This document shows, piece after piece, positions 10,805 to 22,310 of a DNA stretch of 43,118 nt. The DNA is from Gnetum montanum (Eukaryota; Streptophyta; Gnetopsida; Gnetales; Gnetaceae). Each line of letters begins with the position of its first letter. Position 1 is the stretch's first letter. The stretch lies in contig MNCI01008651.1 in the NCBI GenBank assembly GCA_015680685.1, forward strand, positions 1,069,323 to 1,112,440, read 5' to 3'. The notes under the pieces were generated by a model. It ran no database searches, had not been told where the DNA came from, and worked only from the letters and a program-made list of their open reading frames with translations. The translations under genes and the position numbers were made by a program.

Positions 10805-12990
10805 AAGCACATCAACAACAAGCTACTATAAATTCTACTAAGGTTTCTTCTATAAATGTTATTGATGCTACTAATGTTTTTTCTATAGATGTTGCAAATC
10901 CTAGGATAATTTCTTTTGTTGACGTTTCAATAGTAAGCCCACCCTTTTATTTTACTACTATTCAATAAAATGTACCTTCAAGGAAGGTTTCGATGAAGTC
11001 AGTTTTAAAAAATTCTTCAATAACTAAGAGGAAATAAATATATTTTCCTTAGGTTTCACAAAATTCTACTATTGATTTAGATGATTTTCAATTGGTTCTT
11101 CATAATAAAAAAACATTGAAGAAGTCTATCTATTGGTAATTACGTACCAAATCTTCAGAATGAACAACATGTTCAAGATATTTTGATTGCTAATAATTTA
11201 TTTGTAGCTATTAGTCAAGATATGGAGTTTATATCTTTTAATAATGTTGATTCTATTTATAGGGGGGCTTCCTCCTCCTCCATCCAATGTTAATATTTTC
11301 ATAAAATGTCCAATTTCCTAGCCCAGAGGAAAGGTTTTTTAGGATTGATTATAAGGATGAAAAGCTAAAAAGACACATGCAAAATAGTTAGGCATTTTCT
11401 TTTTATTGATTTGAAGTTTGTCCTCATTGTAGTACTCCTTTGCTTTTGTACTCTCAATTTTTATTTTTAATATATATATATATAAAATATTCAACAACTT
11501 CATATAGTTTTTGTTTCAAAATATATGTTTAAGCAAATCAGCCCATGGTGTCTTCGTTTATTTAAGGAGTTTGAACTACTAATGCATCTAGATTATGTAC
11601 CACTTGAAGTAGATTTTGGATCACTATAGTTTCTTGTCTATGTATGTATGAGAGATAAATTACTTGAAATGAAGCTTCAAGCCTCTATGATTTAAACAGA
11701 AAGAAGAAAGAGAATTTTGAAAAATTAATTTCTAATCTTGAAACATATGCAAAGAAGATCAAACAATAAGCTTATAAATAAAGGTTGCTACATCATTGTT
11801 ATAGGAAAGCCATTGAAAGAAAGACACAAGAAGGCATGAAAAAAATGATCAAATATGATTTGAAGAAACTCTAAATAAACAAAGATCTAGCTCTTCATAA
11901 AGGTAAATGAAAAAAAAGAACTCATGTAGCCAACCCCATTTTATTAGAATAATGTTAGAATAATAATGATGATGATGAATTTCTAATCTTGAGAATTTAT
12001 TTAAAGTTGATGCTAATTTGCATAAGGCTTTTCTAGATATTTTTTGGAAGGATGGTAGATATGTTGTTCTTTTTAATTTGAAAGTTACTTATGAGATTAT
12101 TACAAAGAATGATTTTATCAATAACTTCAATAAAGTTTGGAAAATGCAATTATCATCTCACTTTTAAATGAGCAAAATGAAAAATATTTGGAGAGCTCCT
12201 ACATTTCTTAAAATTCATATTTTTTATGATATCTTATTTATCAAGGTCTTCCTATCTATAGTCATTTTAAATATATGAGAAATTTTTCTCCTTAATGTCC
12301 TCTTTGTAGAAGTGAAGACTCATTTTCTTATGTTTTTTTGAGTGTCCTGTTACACAAGATGCTTCAAAATGGATACCCACAATTTGTAACAACTTTAACC
12401 TAAGCATCAATGAAGTCATTTTTAGTGATCAACTTGATTTGTATACTTCATTTCTTTGCATTTGAAATTATCTTCAATCCCTTGCTCTTTACTCTATTTA
12501 GAAGCTTCGATGTGGATTTATTTTGTAGCAACAAGAGCATAACTATGATATCTCTTTAGGTATCAAATACTAGATTCTTAAAGATGTTACTTTTCAGCTA
12601 TAGCTTTAAGTAAAAAAGCCTCCAGTGAAAGTTGAATAGTTAATTTGTTTTCTATAGTATTAATTTCTTTTTATTTTAGAGGCTCAAGGATGAAAAGATT
12701 TTAGCTTTTGTTGCTATTCATTCTTCCTTTTTGATTAATGTATTATTTTTGTTTTAGAAAGAGTTTTTTCTTTAGAGAGAGTTTTCTCTCTACAAGAATT
12801 CCTTTAGTAAGAAGTGAGAACCCATGAGGGTGTTTTTGAATAAGGATAAGAGCTGATCATTTTTCTACCCCATAGGGGAGGTTTTTTAGGATTGTTTATA
12901 AAGATGAAAATGTAAAAAGGCATCCCCAAAATCGTTAGGCTTTTTCTTTAGACTCTCTCTTCGATGATATGATGACCTCTAAATTTTTTA
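10805..12990 (+). mobile_element. LINE-A: L1-type non-LTR retrotransposon remains
   Basis: Matches LINE-B from about 11530 to 12960 (for example AGCCCATGGTG.CTTC, CTAGATTATGTACCACTTG). Near 12180-12380 fragments of the zf-RVT C-terminal region of plant L1 ORF2 are readable: IWRAPTF, CPLCRSED (12296-12319) and, shifted, FFECP. The catalytic RT core is absent. 10805-11320 is AT-rich with Ser/Asn/Val-rich open pieces (ORF1-like or unrelated). The 3' tail motif GGTTTTTTAGGATTG occurs twice (about 11335 and 12889), suggesting a tail followed by a second, 5'-truncated copy. A TA-dinucleotide run lies at 11470-11483. Element I inserted at its left edge. Confidence 0.65.
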
Positions 12991-13996
12991 ATATTTTAAT
13001 TTATTTTTTAGGGCTTGACACCACCCCCACATAGTTTTGATTTTAACAATGAGATGTTAGCCTAATGATAAGACTTGATTTGAAAGTTCTAATTTTAAAT
13101 TATTTCACATCAATAAAGCATTCTTTATCTCTTTCCTTCTACATTTTTCCTATTATTTTCTTTATGCATAATATCAAATGTTATATATATTTGATGTTTC
13201 CACATTATATTTTTATGCCTAATGCCCAATATAATGTATATTTGACATTTGCCATGACATCCAGGAATAGGATGTCATAGCTATATTCTAGCCTTCCTTC
13301 TATCCTTGAAGGCTTGAAGGAAGGTATAAGCAAAGAGGAAGGTATATTCTAGCCTTCCTGCCTCTCCAGATGTAATGCAGGATAGAAAATGTTAGGTAAA
13401 GTTAGATCTATAGAAAAGAAGAACACATGAGCTAAAGAAAGGCAAAAACATGAAATAAAGTAGTGGAAAATTCATTGAAATTGTAATACAAAGAGATAAA
13501 ATATCTAGGAAAAAGAACCTAGGAGGATGAAGTGAAAATTCTATGAGATGAAACTAGGGATTAGGGATGATTGATGAAGAGCCGTGTTACTCCATTCTCT
13601 CTCTGATGCATATGCCTGATTATAGATCTGATGGAACTATAGTAGATTAGGAATTGATACAAAAGTCATGGAAAATAATGGATCATATCTGTGTATTAAT
13701 CTAGATTTGAGGAGTTCTTCATGTGTTAGGGGGACAACATGAAGAGGATACAAATGGATTAGCAAGTAGAGAGGAAAATCAAAAATTATTCCAAGGATCT
13801 AATTGTTGCTAGAAAAGTAATAATCTTGTAGAGAATGGTAAGGCTCTTAAAAAGTTCTCAAAATGCCAATCTTCCAATGTTCTCACTCAAACAACCACCT
13901 ACTAACTATTTAACTCCTTTTCTTCTTGGAATATCCTCCTATTTATAGGCCATAAGTGCCTCATAGACTTTGAAGAAATAACAAATTGAGCCCCAT
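12991..13996. other. Unclassified AT-rich sequence
   Basis: No gene recognised. A short inverted repeat, CCTTCCTTC / GAAGGAAGG, lies at about 13303-13338. CCTATTTATAGGCC at about 13949 reads as a TATA-like box on the minus strand, and 13380-13990 could be a minus-strand LTR or promoter of another family, but no matching copy is visible here. Confidence 0.4.
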
Positions 13997-14894
13997 TGAT
14001 GAACTATATTTTGTTTGGCTCTGATATCGAATATATCGAATATCCAATATCAAGGCCTTGATATTGAATACCCAATATTAGGGGGCTCAAAGATGATGTC
14101 AGATATCTGATGTTGTGGGATATTTACTAGCGTATAAATATAGAACTTGGATGCATAGTTTGGGCATAAGTTTTGTCATAACATAGTAGATCTCTTGTAG
14201 TTTTTCTTCCTCAGAGTTAGAATATTTTCCCAAGTGCCTATAGTAGGAGTCATTGAGTGTATGGATCCTTATTCAAGTATTGTTGTACCTAAGCACGGTG
14301 TGTGCAGTAAGAAAGTTAAGCTTTCTAATAAACCTTGCAGCACTTTGGCTAGACTAAATATTTTATTTATGCATTTAATATTTTATGCAATTTTATTTAA
14401 TGCTTTCAAATAATTAAACTAAATTAAGCTAAGTTAAGTTAGCTAGGCTAAATAGCAATTAATTAAGCACATAAGTATGGCTGCTTCAAGCATGCACATG
14501 ATGCTTGGTAATCCCAACAATGCTTAACGTTTGGTAACCCAGTAGTGTTATACATGTTTAGGATGCGTACAGAAAGTGGAACTAGATACTTATGTTAGGA
14601 TTAGTTAGAGATTAATTAGTTAGATTAAATTAGCCATTAAAAACTACTTCATTCCTTTATTTTAAGCAGCAAGAACATAAAACATAAAAAATGATAAAAA
14701 TTAGATGCCTCAGTTGCACTTAATCATACCCTTGCATTTCACAAGTGTAACTGGGAAGACAACGATTATAACAATTAGACTTCACTTCCTAGAACTAGTG
14801 TACTTGAAGACTTAAGATCTATGGAATTTGACTGGATTGTGCATAAATTCTTGTGATTTGTATGGTTAAGTATAGGGGTATTTGCCCCTCATCA
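13997..14894 (+). repeat. 5' LTR of element II
   Basis: TGATGAAC start, CTCATCA end. U3 (14018-14120) is a set of GATATCGAATATCC / CCAATATCAAGG / TTGATATTG repeats, distinct from the GTCGAC-type U3 of its neighbours. TATA box 14133-14140; body as in the other LTRs (GCCTATAGTAGGAGTC, TTGGTAATCCCA). Confidence 0.83.
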
Positions 14895-14895
14895 T

Positions 14896-14913
14896 TGGCA
14901 CCATTGCCAAGGA
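14896..14913 (+). promoter_or_regulatory. Primer binding site of element II (tRNA-Asp type)
   Basis: TGGCACCATTGCCAAGGA, one base after the LTR. Matches the Athila tRNA-Asp site apart from four G-to-A changes. Confidence 0.87.
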
Positions 14914-15058
14914 CCTTTTGTTTGATACATGTGTTATCTAGGAACTTAGTGAAAATAATTTAACATCATTGGAATGAAATATAAGGCCACATCATATGCC
15001 AAAATAACAAAAATAATTATAACAAAGCATACTAAGTTTTATTTTTTCTAATTCCAAA

Positions 15059-17120
15059 ATGTCTTCTTCTTTTCACAGGAGTGATTCTTCATCTAAGTTT
15101 GAGCAAACATCCAATCAACAAAGAATGGAATAAATATATTAGCAAGTGCCCCATAAATACAAGGTGGTATATGCCCATATTAATGAGTATGTGCCCAAAT
15201 TCACCTTTGCCCTACACTAGGATGAACAGATCTATTGGCGGGACCTAGAGGGCAACATTATGTTGCTGCTTGAGTGATCCATTCCTACGATGCTCCAATG
15301 CACTCTTATGTGGTTGGGTCTATAGGGATTTCATTCTGAATATGTTGTGTAGGATAATGATGCCATGGTGAACCATCCCATAGATGCACAATGTAAAAGG
15401 GATTAGTAGCAAGAGAAGCATTTAGAAAGTGTGAAGGGAAAACGGTTTGATGGCTCCTCATTCCTGCTGTACAAAAGAGATGATGAGGGATTCTCCTTTG
15501 AGGGCTCTCCATTCAATGATACTCCTCTCTTTGAATTTACCCAAGAAGGCCAAAATTAGAACCTATAGTCTACTATCCAAAATCCTGGCTCTGGCAAGAA
15601 TGGATTTCATGATCAAAAGAGATTTTGGGAGGAGGGTCATGACAGGGGTGAGGATAAGCATCACGATTGTGATCATGGTCATGACCACCAAAGAGGGGAT
15701 AGTAGGCACCATGGTGGTGTTAGCCTCCTTCCTCTTCATCTTCATCATCATCTTCTTCCTCTTCTGTCTCTGAATGTAACTACAAAGGGCATAATTGTGA
15801 TGGAGGTGATCAATAAGATTGAAATGATCATAGGGCCCATTAGGCAATTCAAGATTAGGGGTGTGAGTATTCAAGGGAGACCCATCATCATGAAAGTAGG
15901 GGTAGCAGAGGACATCATAGGCATCATGGCCACCATAGAGGCCATTGTTATGATGAGATTTTGCTTGCCACTCGAAGCATACTGAACATCGTAGAGGTGG
16001 TGAGAATTCCTACAAGGCACGTAAAGGATAGCTAAATCAAGAGGCTAGACATGAATAGTATCCTTAAGTTTGAAGGTAGAAGAATATAATAGGGATCCTT
16101 CCATTAGAAAGAATGAGGTCTACTTGTGTGATAGTGAGGAGGAGTCACCACTTGATGAGGTGGTGAATAGAAAGACCTTGTCGATCCAAAAATCCATGTC
16201 TAAAATTTCAGCCAAGGTAGATAAAATGTGGGATTAATTGGATGAAAAATTCCAAATTTCTCTAAAAATTGTAGAAGAATCAAGGGAGTAGAGTAGTGAT
16301 AGTGACTATAGGAGGTATAGAGAAGCTAAATGTGCCTACCAAAAGGGTAAGTACAAAGTTGTTATAGTAGAAGAAGTTGTGGAGACAGAATTAGATGATG
16401 ATGATGGATGTGACATCTGCCAATATGAACATCTTAAAGGATGTTACCCTATCATGTCACACTTGTAGAAGTCTAGGGTGTATTCTCTGAATCCTAGACT
16501 AGCAAAAAGGCAAGCACCTAGAAGATTGCCTTATCCTCAAGGCAATTCTAAGTAGTTCCACTAGTAACAAACTTATTATCCAAGTGGAACTCCACCTCAA
16601 CTGTATGAGCAGTACCAATAGTGGCAACACCCATAGTTGTTGGCGATGTCACCACCAAGGTAGTAGTACCCTTACTAGCAACCATATCCATATGGATATT
16701 ATGTTCATCAACCCATTTTCTCTGTGTGACTCTTCCATTCACACCAACTTCCAACATGACTACTACCCTCTGGAGTATTATAGAAGTTACTCTCCATCTA
16801 CTAGAGGGGAAACCCCATATTCATATCATCCTCCTCATGCCTTTGCATATGTTCCTTCACCCTCAACCTAGTTATTGCCTGCTTTGTCAATGCAGGAAGA
16901 AATTCTACCTCAACCGTAACAATGCAATGCAACAAGGGCTGTTAACTTACAGTTGGCTCCTTAGCTAAGTTTTTCAGAAACTAGATCATGAAAAAGACCT
17001 TTCTTTCAAAAAAATAGCCCAACTAAACCCTCACATACACTTCCAACTAGAAACCCTACTTCTCCACCTTCCTCTACATCTAATTTTTTTGAGTCTCCTT
17101 CAAACCAAACACCCTCCAAA
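15059..17120 (+). pseudogene. gag: gag pseudogene of element II
   Basis: Start MSSSFHRSDSSSK (15059). N-terminal region with VYAHINEYVPKFTF (15168), His/Asp/Gly/Arg-rich linker (HDCDHGHDHQRG, about 15660), then KFEG at 16069. There it jumps directly to EEYNRDPS (about 16080), so the capsid core of about 0.5 kb present at 2370-2860 and 21580-22080 is deleted. Then CDICQYEH (about 16411) and a Pro/Tyr/Gln-rich segment with SGTPPQLYEQYQ character (16570-16870), split over frames, that elements I and III lack. Stops throughout. Confidence 0.72.
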
Positions 17121-19631
17121 GTGCATACCGTTATGTTAACCCATGTGATAACTAACTGGATAAAAGCTATTCACCTTCCAAGGAAACTATCTAATCCTAG
17201 AAGTCCCCTTATTTACCTTCAAATTGTTGGAAATGAGCCTTGTAAGGCTCTTCTAGATTCAGGTTCTCATGTTAATCTAATTTCCCATGAGATGTATAAA
17301 GCCTAGAACTTGCCTCCACTCAAGAAGAGCAACATCCATCTTGAGTTGGCTAATCAATCCATCACTATTCCCTTGGGACTGGTGGAGGACATTATGACCA
17401 CCATTTGTGGATGGTCATACCTAGCTAATTTCTTGATGATCTAAATGGGAAATTGCAAGGGGGACTTCCCAATCATCATGGGAAGGGCTTGAATGAGCAC
17501 TATTGATGTAAAATTAGGGTTCCTCAAAATCTCTAAAGAAAATGCATTTGAAAAGATCAAGAGGAAGAAGGTTCCATGCATCGCGTATAGTGATATAGGG
17601 TGCAACTATGTGTAGAAACTATGGGCCATTAACAATGTATCTATCAAAGAATGTAGTCAGTGTGTTGATATATTTGAAATTCAAAAGTGCCTGTATGTAG
17701 TAGCCACAAAGTAGGAGAGCACCCAGTGGGTAACAGCTGATCTAGGAAGTAGCACACTTTGCATGAAACCTACTGGGAGCCTAAGATATGCATATGTGAA
17801 AGACATAAATGAACTAGAGTAAGTTCATTGCCAACTCTCCATTGATGAAATTGATGATAGTAATTGGGTAGAGTTGGAAATTCCTAAAAATTTTAAACAA
17901 GAGCCCCTTGAGTTGAAAATTCTACCTACCAACATGGAATATGCATTCTTGAAAAATGGAAAGTTAGTAATAATCAATGCAAATCTTGCTCCTAAACAAA
18001 AGAAGATGCTAAATGTGGTTAACAAAGGGTCAACAACGTTTGCTTCGTCATATCCCAAATTCACAGGGATTGGTCCTAGGATATGCTAGCATCATATCTA
18101 CATTGATCTAGCTATGAAGCCAAGGAGACAGTCGTAGTAGCGATTCAACCCCAAATTGAAGCAGATCATCAAAGAGAAAATCAAACAACTTCTCAAGGTG
18201 GGGTTTATTTGTTCTATTGTAGATAGTACGTGGGTTAGCCCACTCATGATTGTGCCAAAGAAAGGTGGCAAGTGGTGTGTCTGCATTGACTTCCGACTAC
18301 TGAATATGGCAATAATCAAAAATCACTTTCCATTACCATTTATGGATCAGGTGTTGGACATCGTTTCTGGGCAATGCTATTATAGTTTTCTAAATGGTTA
18401 TAGTGGCTATAACTAAATCTAGATTGCACTAGAGGAGTAGGCCAAAACAACATTTAGAAGTCCATGGGGGACTTTTGCATATCAAAAGATGCCTTTTGGC
18501 CTGTGCAATGCCCTTACCATAGTCCAACGCTTGGTCTTGAGTATTTTTTAGTAATAGATTGGTAGCAGGATGGAAGCCTTCATGGATGAATTCTTTACCT
18601 ATGGGACTACATTTGAGAAAGCCCTAGACCATCTTAAGTAAGTGCTTTAAAGATGCATGGAGACCAATCTCTAGCTCAATTGGAAAAAGAGCCACTTGAT
18701 GATCTAGGAGGGCATTGTGTTGGGGCATAAAATTTCAAAAACAGGAATTGAGGTCAACCTTAGGAAGATTAGGGTTATCCAAGGAATTACCTGTCAATCA
18801 GAAATTGTAAAAGATGTTCGATCATTCCTTGGATACATTGGTTAGTGCCGAAGATTCATAGAGAATTTCTCTAAGATTAGAAAATTGTTGGTTGAGCTAA
18901 CAAAGAAAGATGCTCCATTTATTTGGACCAAGCAATGTGAAAATATATTGCATCAGCTAAAGGAGAAACTCATAGAAACTCCAATTCTATAAGCACCAAA
19001 TTGGTCCAGACTATTTTACGTTATGATAGATACATCAAATTATGCCTTGGGGGTCGTGCTTACATAGTTGGATGACAAGAAACATCCATATTACATCCAC
19101 TGTGTAAGTTGAAGCATTATGGGTGCACAGCTAAACTACACCACCATAGAAAAAGACTTGATGGTAGTGGTATTTGCTTTAGAAAAGTTTAGGCACTATG
19201 TCCTTGGGTACAAAATATTTTTTCACATGGATGTCAGTGTAATTTGCTTCTTGATGAATAAGCTAATGGTGAGCCCTCATGTCATACAGTGGTTGCTAAT
19301 CTTGCAAAAATTCAATCTTATGATGGTAGATCGAAAGGGAACTGAGAATGTGGTTGCTGACCACTTGTCTTGGTTACGATGGGATGACAAAGAGGAGGAA
19401 AGCCCATTGTTTGATCAGTTTCCTAATGAACTCATCTTTGCTGGGGCTATAATTGAATAATTACCCTCTAAACGTAAATGGTATGATGACATTCTCACTT
19501 ATCCTCTTACTTAAGAGATGTCATAAGGGCTGGACCGCAGAAAGAAACAACTATTTCTTCAGCAAGTAAAACAATTCATGGAGATCAACGAGCACCTCTA
19601 CAAGGTGTGCATCGATGGCTTGGTTCGTTGG
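17121..19631 (+). pseudogene. pol: pol pseudogene of element II (PR-RT-RNase H-partial IN)
   Basis: Protease: ALLDSGSHVNLIS with the active-site Asp-Ser-Gly at 17256-17264, the best-preserved protease in the window. RT: LLKVGFICSIVDSTWVSPLMIVPKKGGKW (open 18156-18416), MPFGLCNA (about 18490), and FMDE at 18579-18590, where the second catalytic Asp is Glu. RNase H: NYTTIEKDLMVVVFALEKFRHYVLG (open 19119-19460), KGTENVVADHLSWL. Cut at 19631 in the sequence between RNase H and the integrase zinc region. Several TAG/TGA stops between the open stretches. Athila-type by motif spelling. Confidence 0.87.
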
Positions 19632-20519
19632 TGATGAATCATGGGTTGGTTGTGTCGATTGGGCCTCGTTGACTATGCCTTGTCGACTAGGCCTCATCAA
19701 CGCATGATTTGATGCGTTGACGTGGCCTTATCGATGCAGTGTTTGTTTTCTCTTATAAATATGTGCTCACTCGCTATGTTTATGGTATGTCTTATCATAG
19801 TTGTAGTGGAGCTCTTGCAGTTTTGTCATTTGAAAGTTAGAATATTTTTCTAGGTGCCCACAATAGGAGTCAAGAGCGTATAGATGTTTATTTGAGCATT
19901 ATTGTACTTGAGCATAGTAGTGTGTGTGACAATAAAGATGAGCTTTTTGATAAACCTTGTAGCACTTGGAAATATATTAGTTAATTAATTAATTAATTAT
20001 TTAATGTTTTATGTGATTTCCTTTAATGATTTAAATAATTAATTAGGCTAAACTAAGCTAGATTATGGAATGATTAATTGAGCACATAAGTACAACCACT
20101 TCGAGCATACACTTGGTGCTTGGTAATCCCAGTAACACTTAACTTTTGGTAATTTAGTAGTGCTAAATGTGTTCAGGATGTATACGGTAAGTGGGAATGG
20201 GTGCTTATGTTAGGATTAGATTGGTGTAGTTAGTTAGATTAAATTAGCAATTAAATTACTTCATTCCTTTCATCTTTTATTTTAAGCACCCAAAACATAA
20301 AACATAAAAATAATAAAAATTATACGCCTCAATTACACTTAACCATACCTTTGCATATCACAAGTGTAATTGGGAATATCACAAATGACTGTTAGGGCAA
20401 GTTCACTTCCTAAAGGCTAGTGTATCGGAAAACATAGAGTCCATGGAATTTGATCAGATCGTGCATGAACGCTTAGTGATTCGTATGGTTGAGCATAAGG
20501 GTATACTTGCAACTCATCA
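19632..20519 (+). repeat. 5' LTR of element III
   Basis: TGATGAATC start, CTCATCA end. U3 has about 15-base subrepeats GCCTCGTTGACTAT / GCCTTGTCGACTAG / GCCTCATCAACGCA (19656-19700). TATA box 19754-19761, AATAAAG at about 19932, a TTAA run at 19980-20000. Closest in U3 to the LTR at 32783. Confidence 0.86.
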
Positions 20520-20520
20520 T

Positions 20521-20538
20521 TGGTGCCATTGTTGAGGA
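20521..20538 (+). promoter_or_regulatory. Primer binding site of element III (tRNA-Asp type)
   Basis: TGGTGCCATTGTTGAGGA, one base after the LTR. Four transitions from the Athila consensus site, three of them at its CpG positions. Confidence 0.85.
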
Positions 20539-20674
20539 ATCTTTTTATTTGAAACATGCACTATCTAGGTATAGTGAAAATAATTAACATTTTTGGACAA
20601 ACCCTAAGGTCAAAAATCATTCTAAAAATAAATATAATAATTTAAGCACACTAATAACTTACTTTAATTACTGA

Positions 20675-22310
20675 ATGTCTTCTTTTTGCAAGTGCAATGA
20701 TACTAAACCACCAGTGCCTCAAGAATGCAAGGTGGTATATACTCATCTAGATGAGTATGTGTCTTATTTCACCTTCATCCTACATTAGGATGAACAACTA
20801 TGATGGCGAGGCATGGAGGGAAACATAGTAATTCCTTCTGATCAATTTGTGCCTGAGATGCTACTCCAAACTCTTAGGTGGTTGGGCATCTAGGATCTTC
20901 AAGAAGAGTATGTTATCCATGACTAGGACTACTGGGACTACCATCCCATTAAAATACATTGCAGGAGAGATTGATACTAGAAGAAGAACCATGAAGCTAT
21001 GAAGGGGAAATGGTTCACCAATCCCTTGTTCTAGCTTAATCAAAATGATAATGAGGATCCTCCCTCTAGGAATTTTCAACATGAAGATTCTCCATCCCTT
21101 GATATTGGTGATGGATGCTTGAACCTAAAGCTAAACTCCACTATCAACAATCCAATTTTAGGCAAAAGTGGGAGTCAAAGTAAGGGCTTGGGCAAGCATT
21201 AGGATTATAAGCAAGCTGATGAACATGGCCACGACAAGCGTAGAGGAGGTGGTAGACACCATGGTAGTGGTAGTTCTTCTCCCTCTTTGCCCTCTTTATC
21301 TACTACTACTACTTCTTCTTTTGGTTTTGATAGACATCATAGAAAGGACAACTACGATGAAGGTGAATAACGGAATGAGAATAATGATCACTAGGCCTAC
21401 CATGAAGAAAGGGGTAGTAGATGACATCATCAACATCATCAAAATAATGATGATGATGAGCCTTTGTTGACAACTTGAAGCATGTTAAACATTGCAAAGG
21501 TAGTAAAAATTCCAACCAGACATGTGAAAGATAGTCGGATCAAGTGACTTGACGTGAATAATATCGCTAGATTTGAGGGGAAATATAACTCTAATTTGCA
21601 AACACATCTTCAAGCCTTTTACAATGCATGTGTCTTACAAAATATTGAAAATGATTGGCAAAAATTAAAGTTATTTCCCAAGACACTCATCAAGAAAATA
21701 GAAAGCTAATATTGGTCCTTAGAGCCAGAATCTATTTCCTAAGACACTCATCAAAAATGCTAGAGCTATTCAATGATAAATACCATACATACTCTTGAGT
21801 GTCTAATATGAGAAGGTAGATTCAAGGATGGAAGCAAGGAGCACATGAACCCTTGGATGCCACGATGGGTAGATACTATTATCTCATACACCGATGCCTT
21901 GGCCATAGTTATTTTCAGTGAGAACAACTTTGCCACATCATAGATGGACTTAGATAAAAAATAAGAACTCTTGGGATTTATGCCCAAGGAAGACTATCAA
22001 AACTTAGAGCCCATCAGATCCAAAGGCTAACAGAGTAGGTAGCAAAAGAAGAAGGAGAAATGAGAAAATGGGAAAGTGCTAAGGAATATAATAGGGATCC
22101 TTCCATCAGAAAAAGGGAGGTTTGATTTTGCGACAATGAGGAGTCACCACTTAATGCGGTGGTGAACAAAAAGACCTTGCCAATCCAAAAATCTATAGAC
22201 CTTGCCGATCCAAAAGTCTATGTCTAAAATTTTGACCAAGGTAGATAAAATATGGGATTTGTTGGATAAAAAATTCCAAATTGCTCTAAGAATCATAGAA
22301 GAATCAAGAG
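20675..22310 (+). pseudogene. gag: gag pseudogene of element III
   Basis: Start MSSFCKCND (20675), then VVYTHLDEYVSYFTF and DEQL.WRGMEGNIV (20790-20830). Ser/His/Arg-rich linker around 21160-21470, capsid core from ARFEGKYNSNL (about 21568) with LKLFPKTLIKK, and an acidic linker. A 25-base tandem duplication (GACCTTGCC.ATCCAAAA.TCTAT) lies at 22171-22222. The C-terminal CDICQYEH part is deleted and the reading runs straight into protease-flank sequence near 22340. Confidence 0.72.

Larger units (their letters stand above)
13997..19631 (+). mobile_element. Element II: 5' two-thirds of an Athila-like element
   Basis: 5' LTR 13997-14894, PBS 14896-14913, gag 15059-17120, pol 17121-19631. The sequence stops inside the integrase region (after CIDGLVRW) where element III's LTR begins. 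The right half of element II, expected to resume with GTTGG then TGTGTAG-like sequence, is not in the window. It keeps the protease lost in elements I and III but has lost the gag core. Confidence 0.82.

Noticed and set aside
13303-13338. Inverted repeat as a terminator or miRNA precursor
   Set aside because: Nine-base arms with a long loop in a low-complexity CCTTCC region; too short to support either.
15447-15773. 108-codon plus-strand ORF with a hydrophobic C-terminus
   Set aside because: It is gag in the wrong frame; the His/Asp-rich frame is the one shared between copies, and the hydrophobic end comes from reading TCATCATC repeats.
21168-21470. 100-codon ORF with Leu runs, possible signal anchor
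   Set aside because: Same out-of-frame reading of the gag linker as at 15447-15773.
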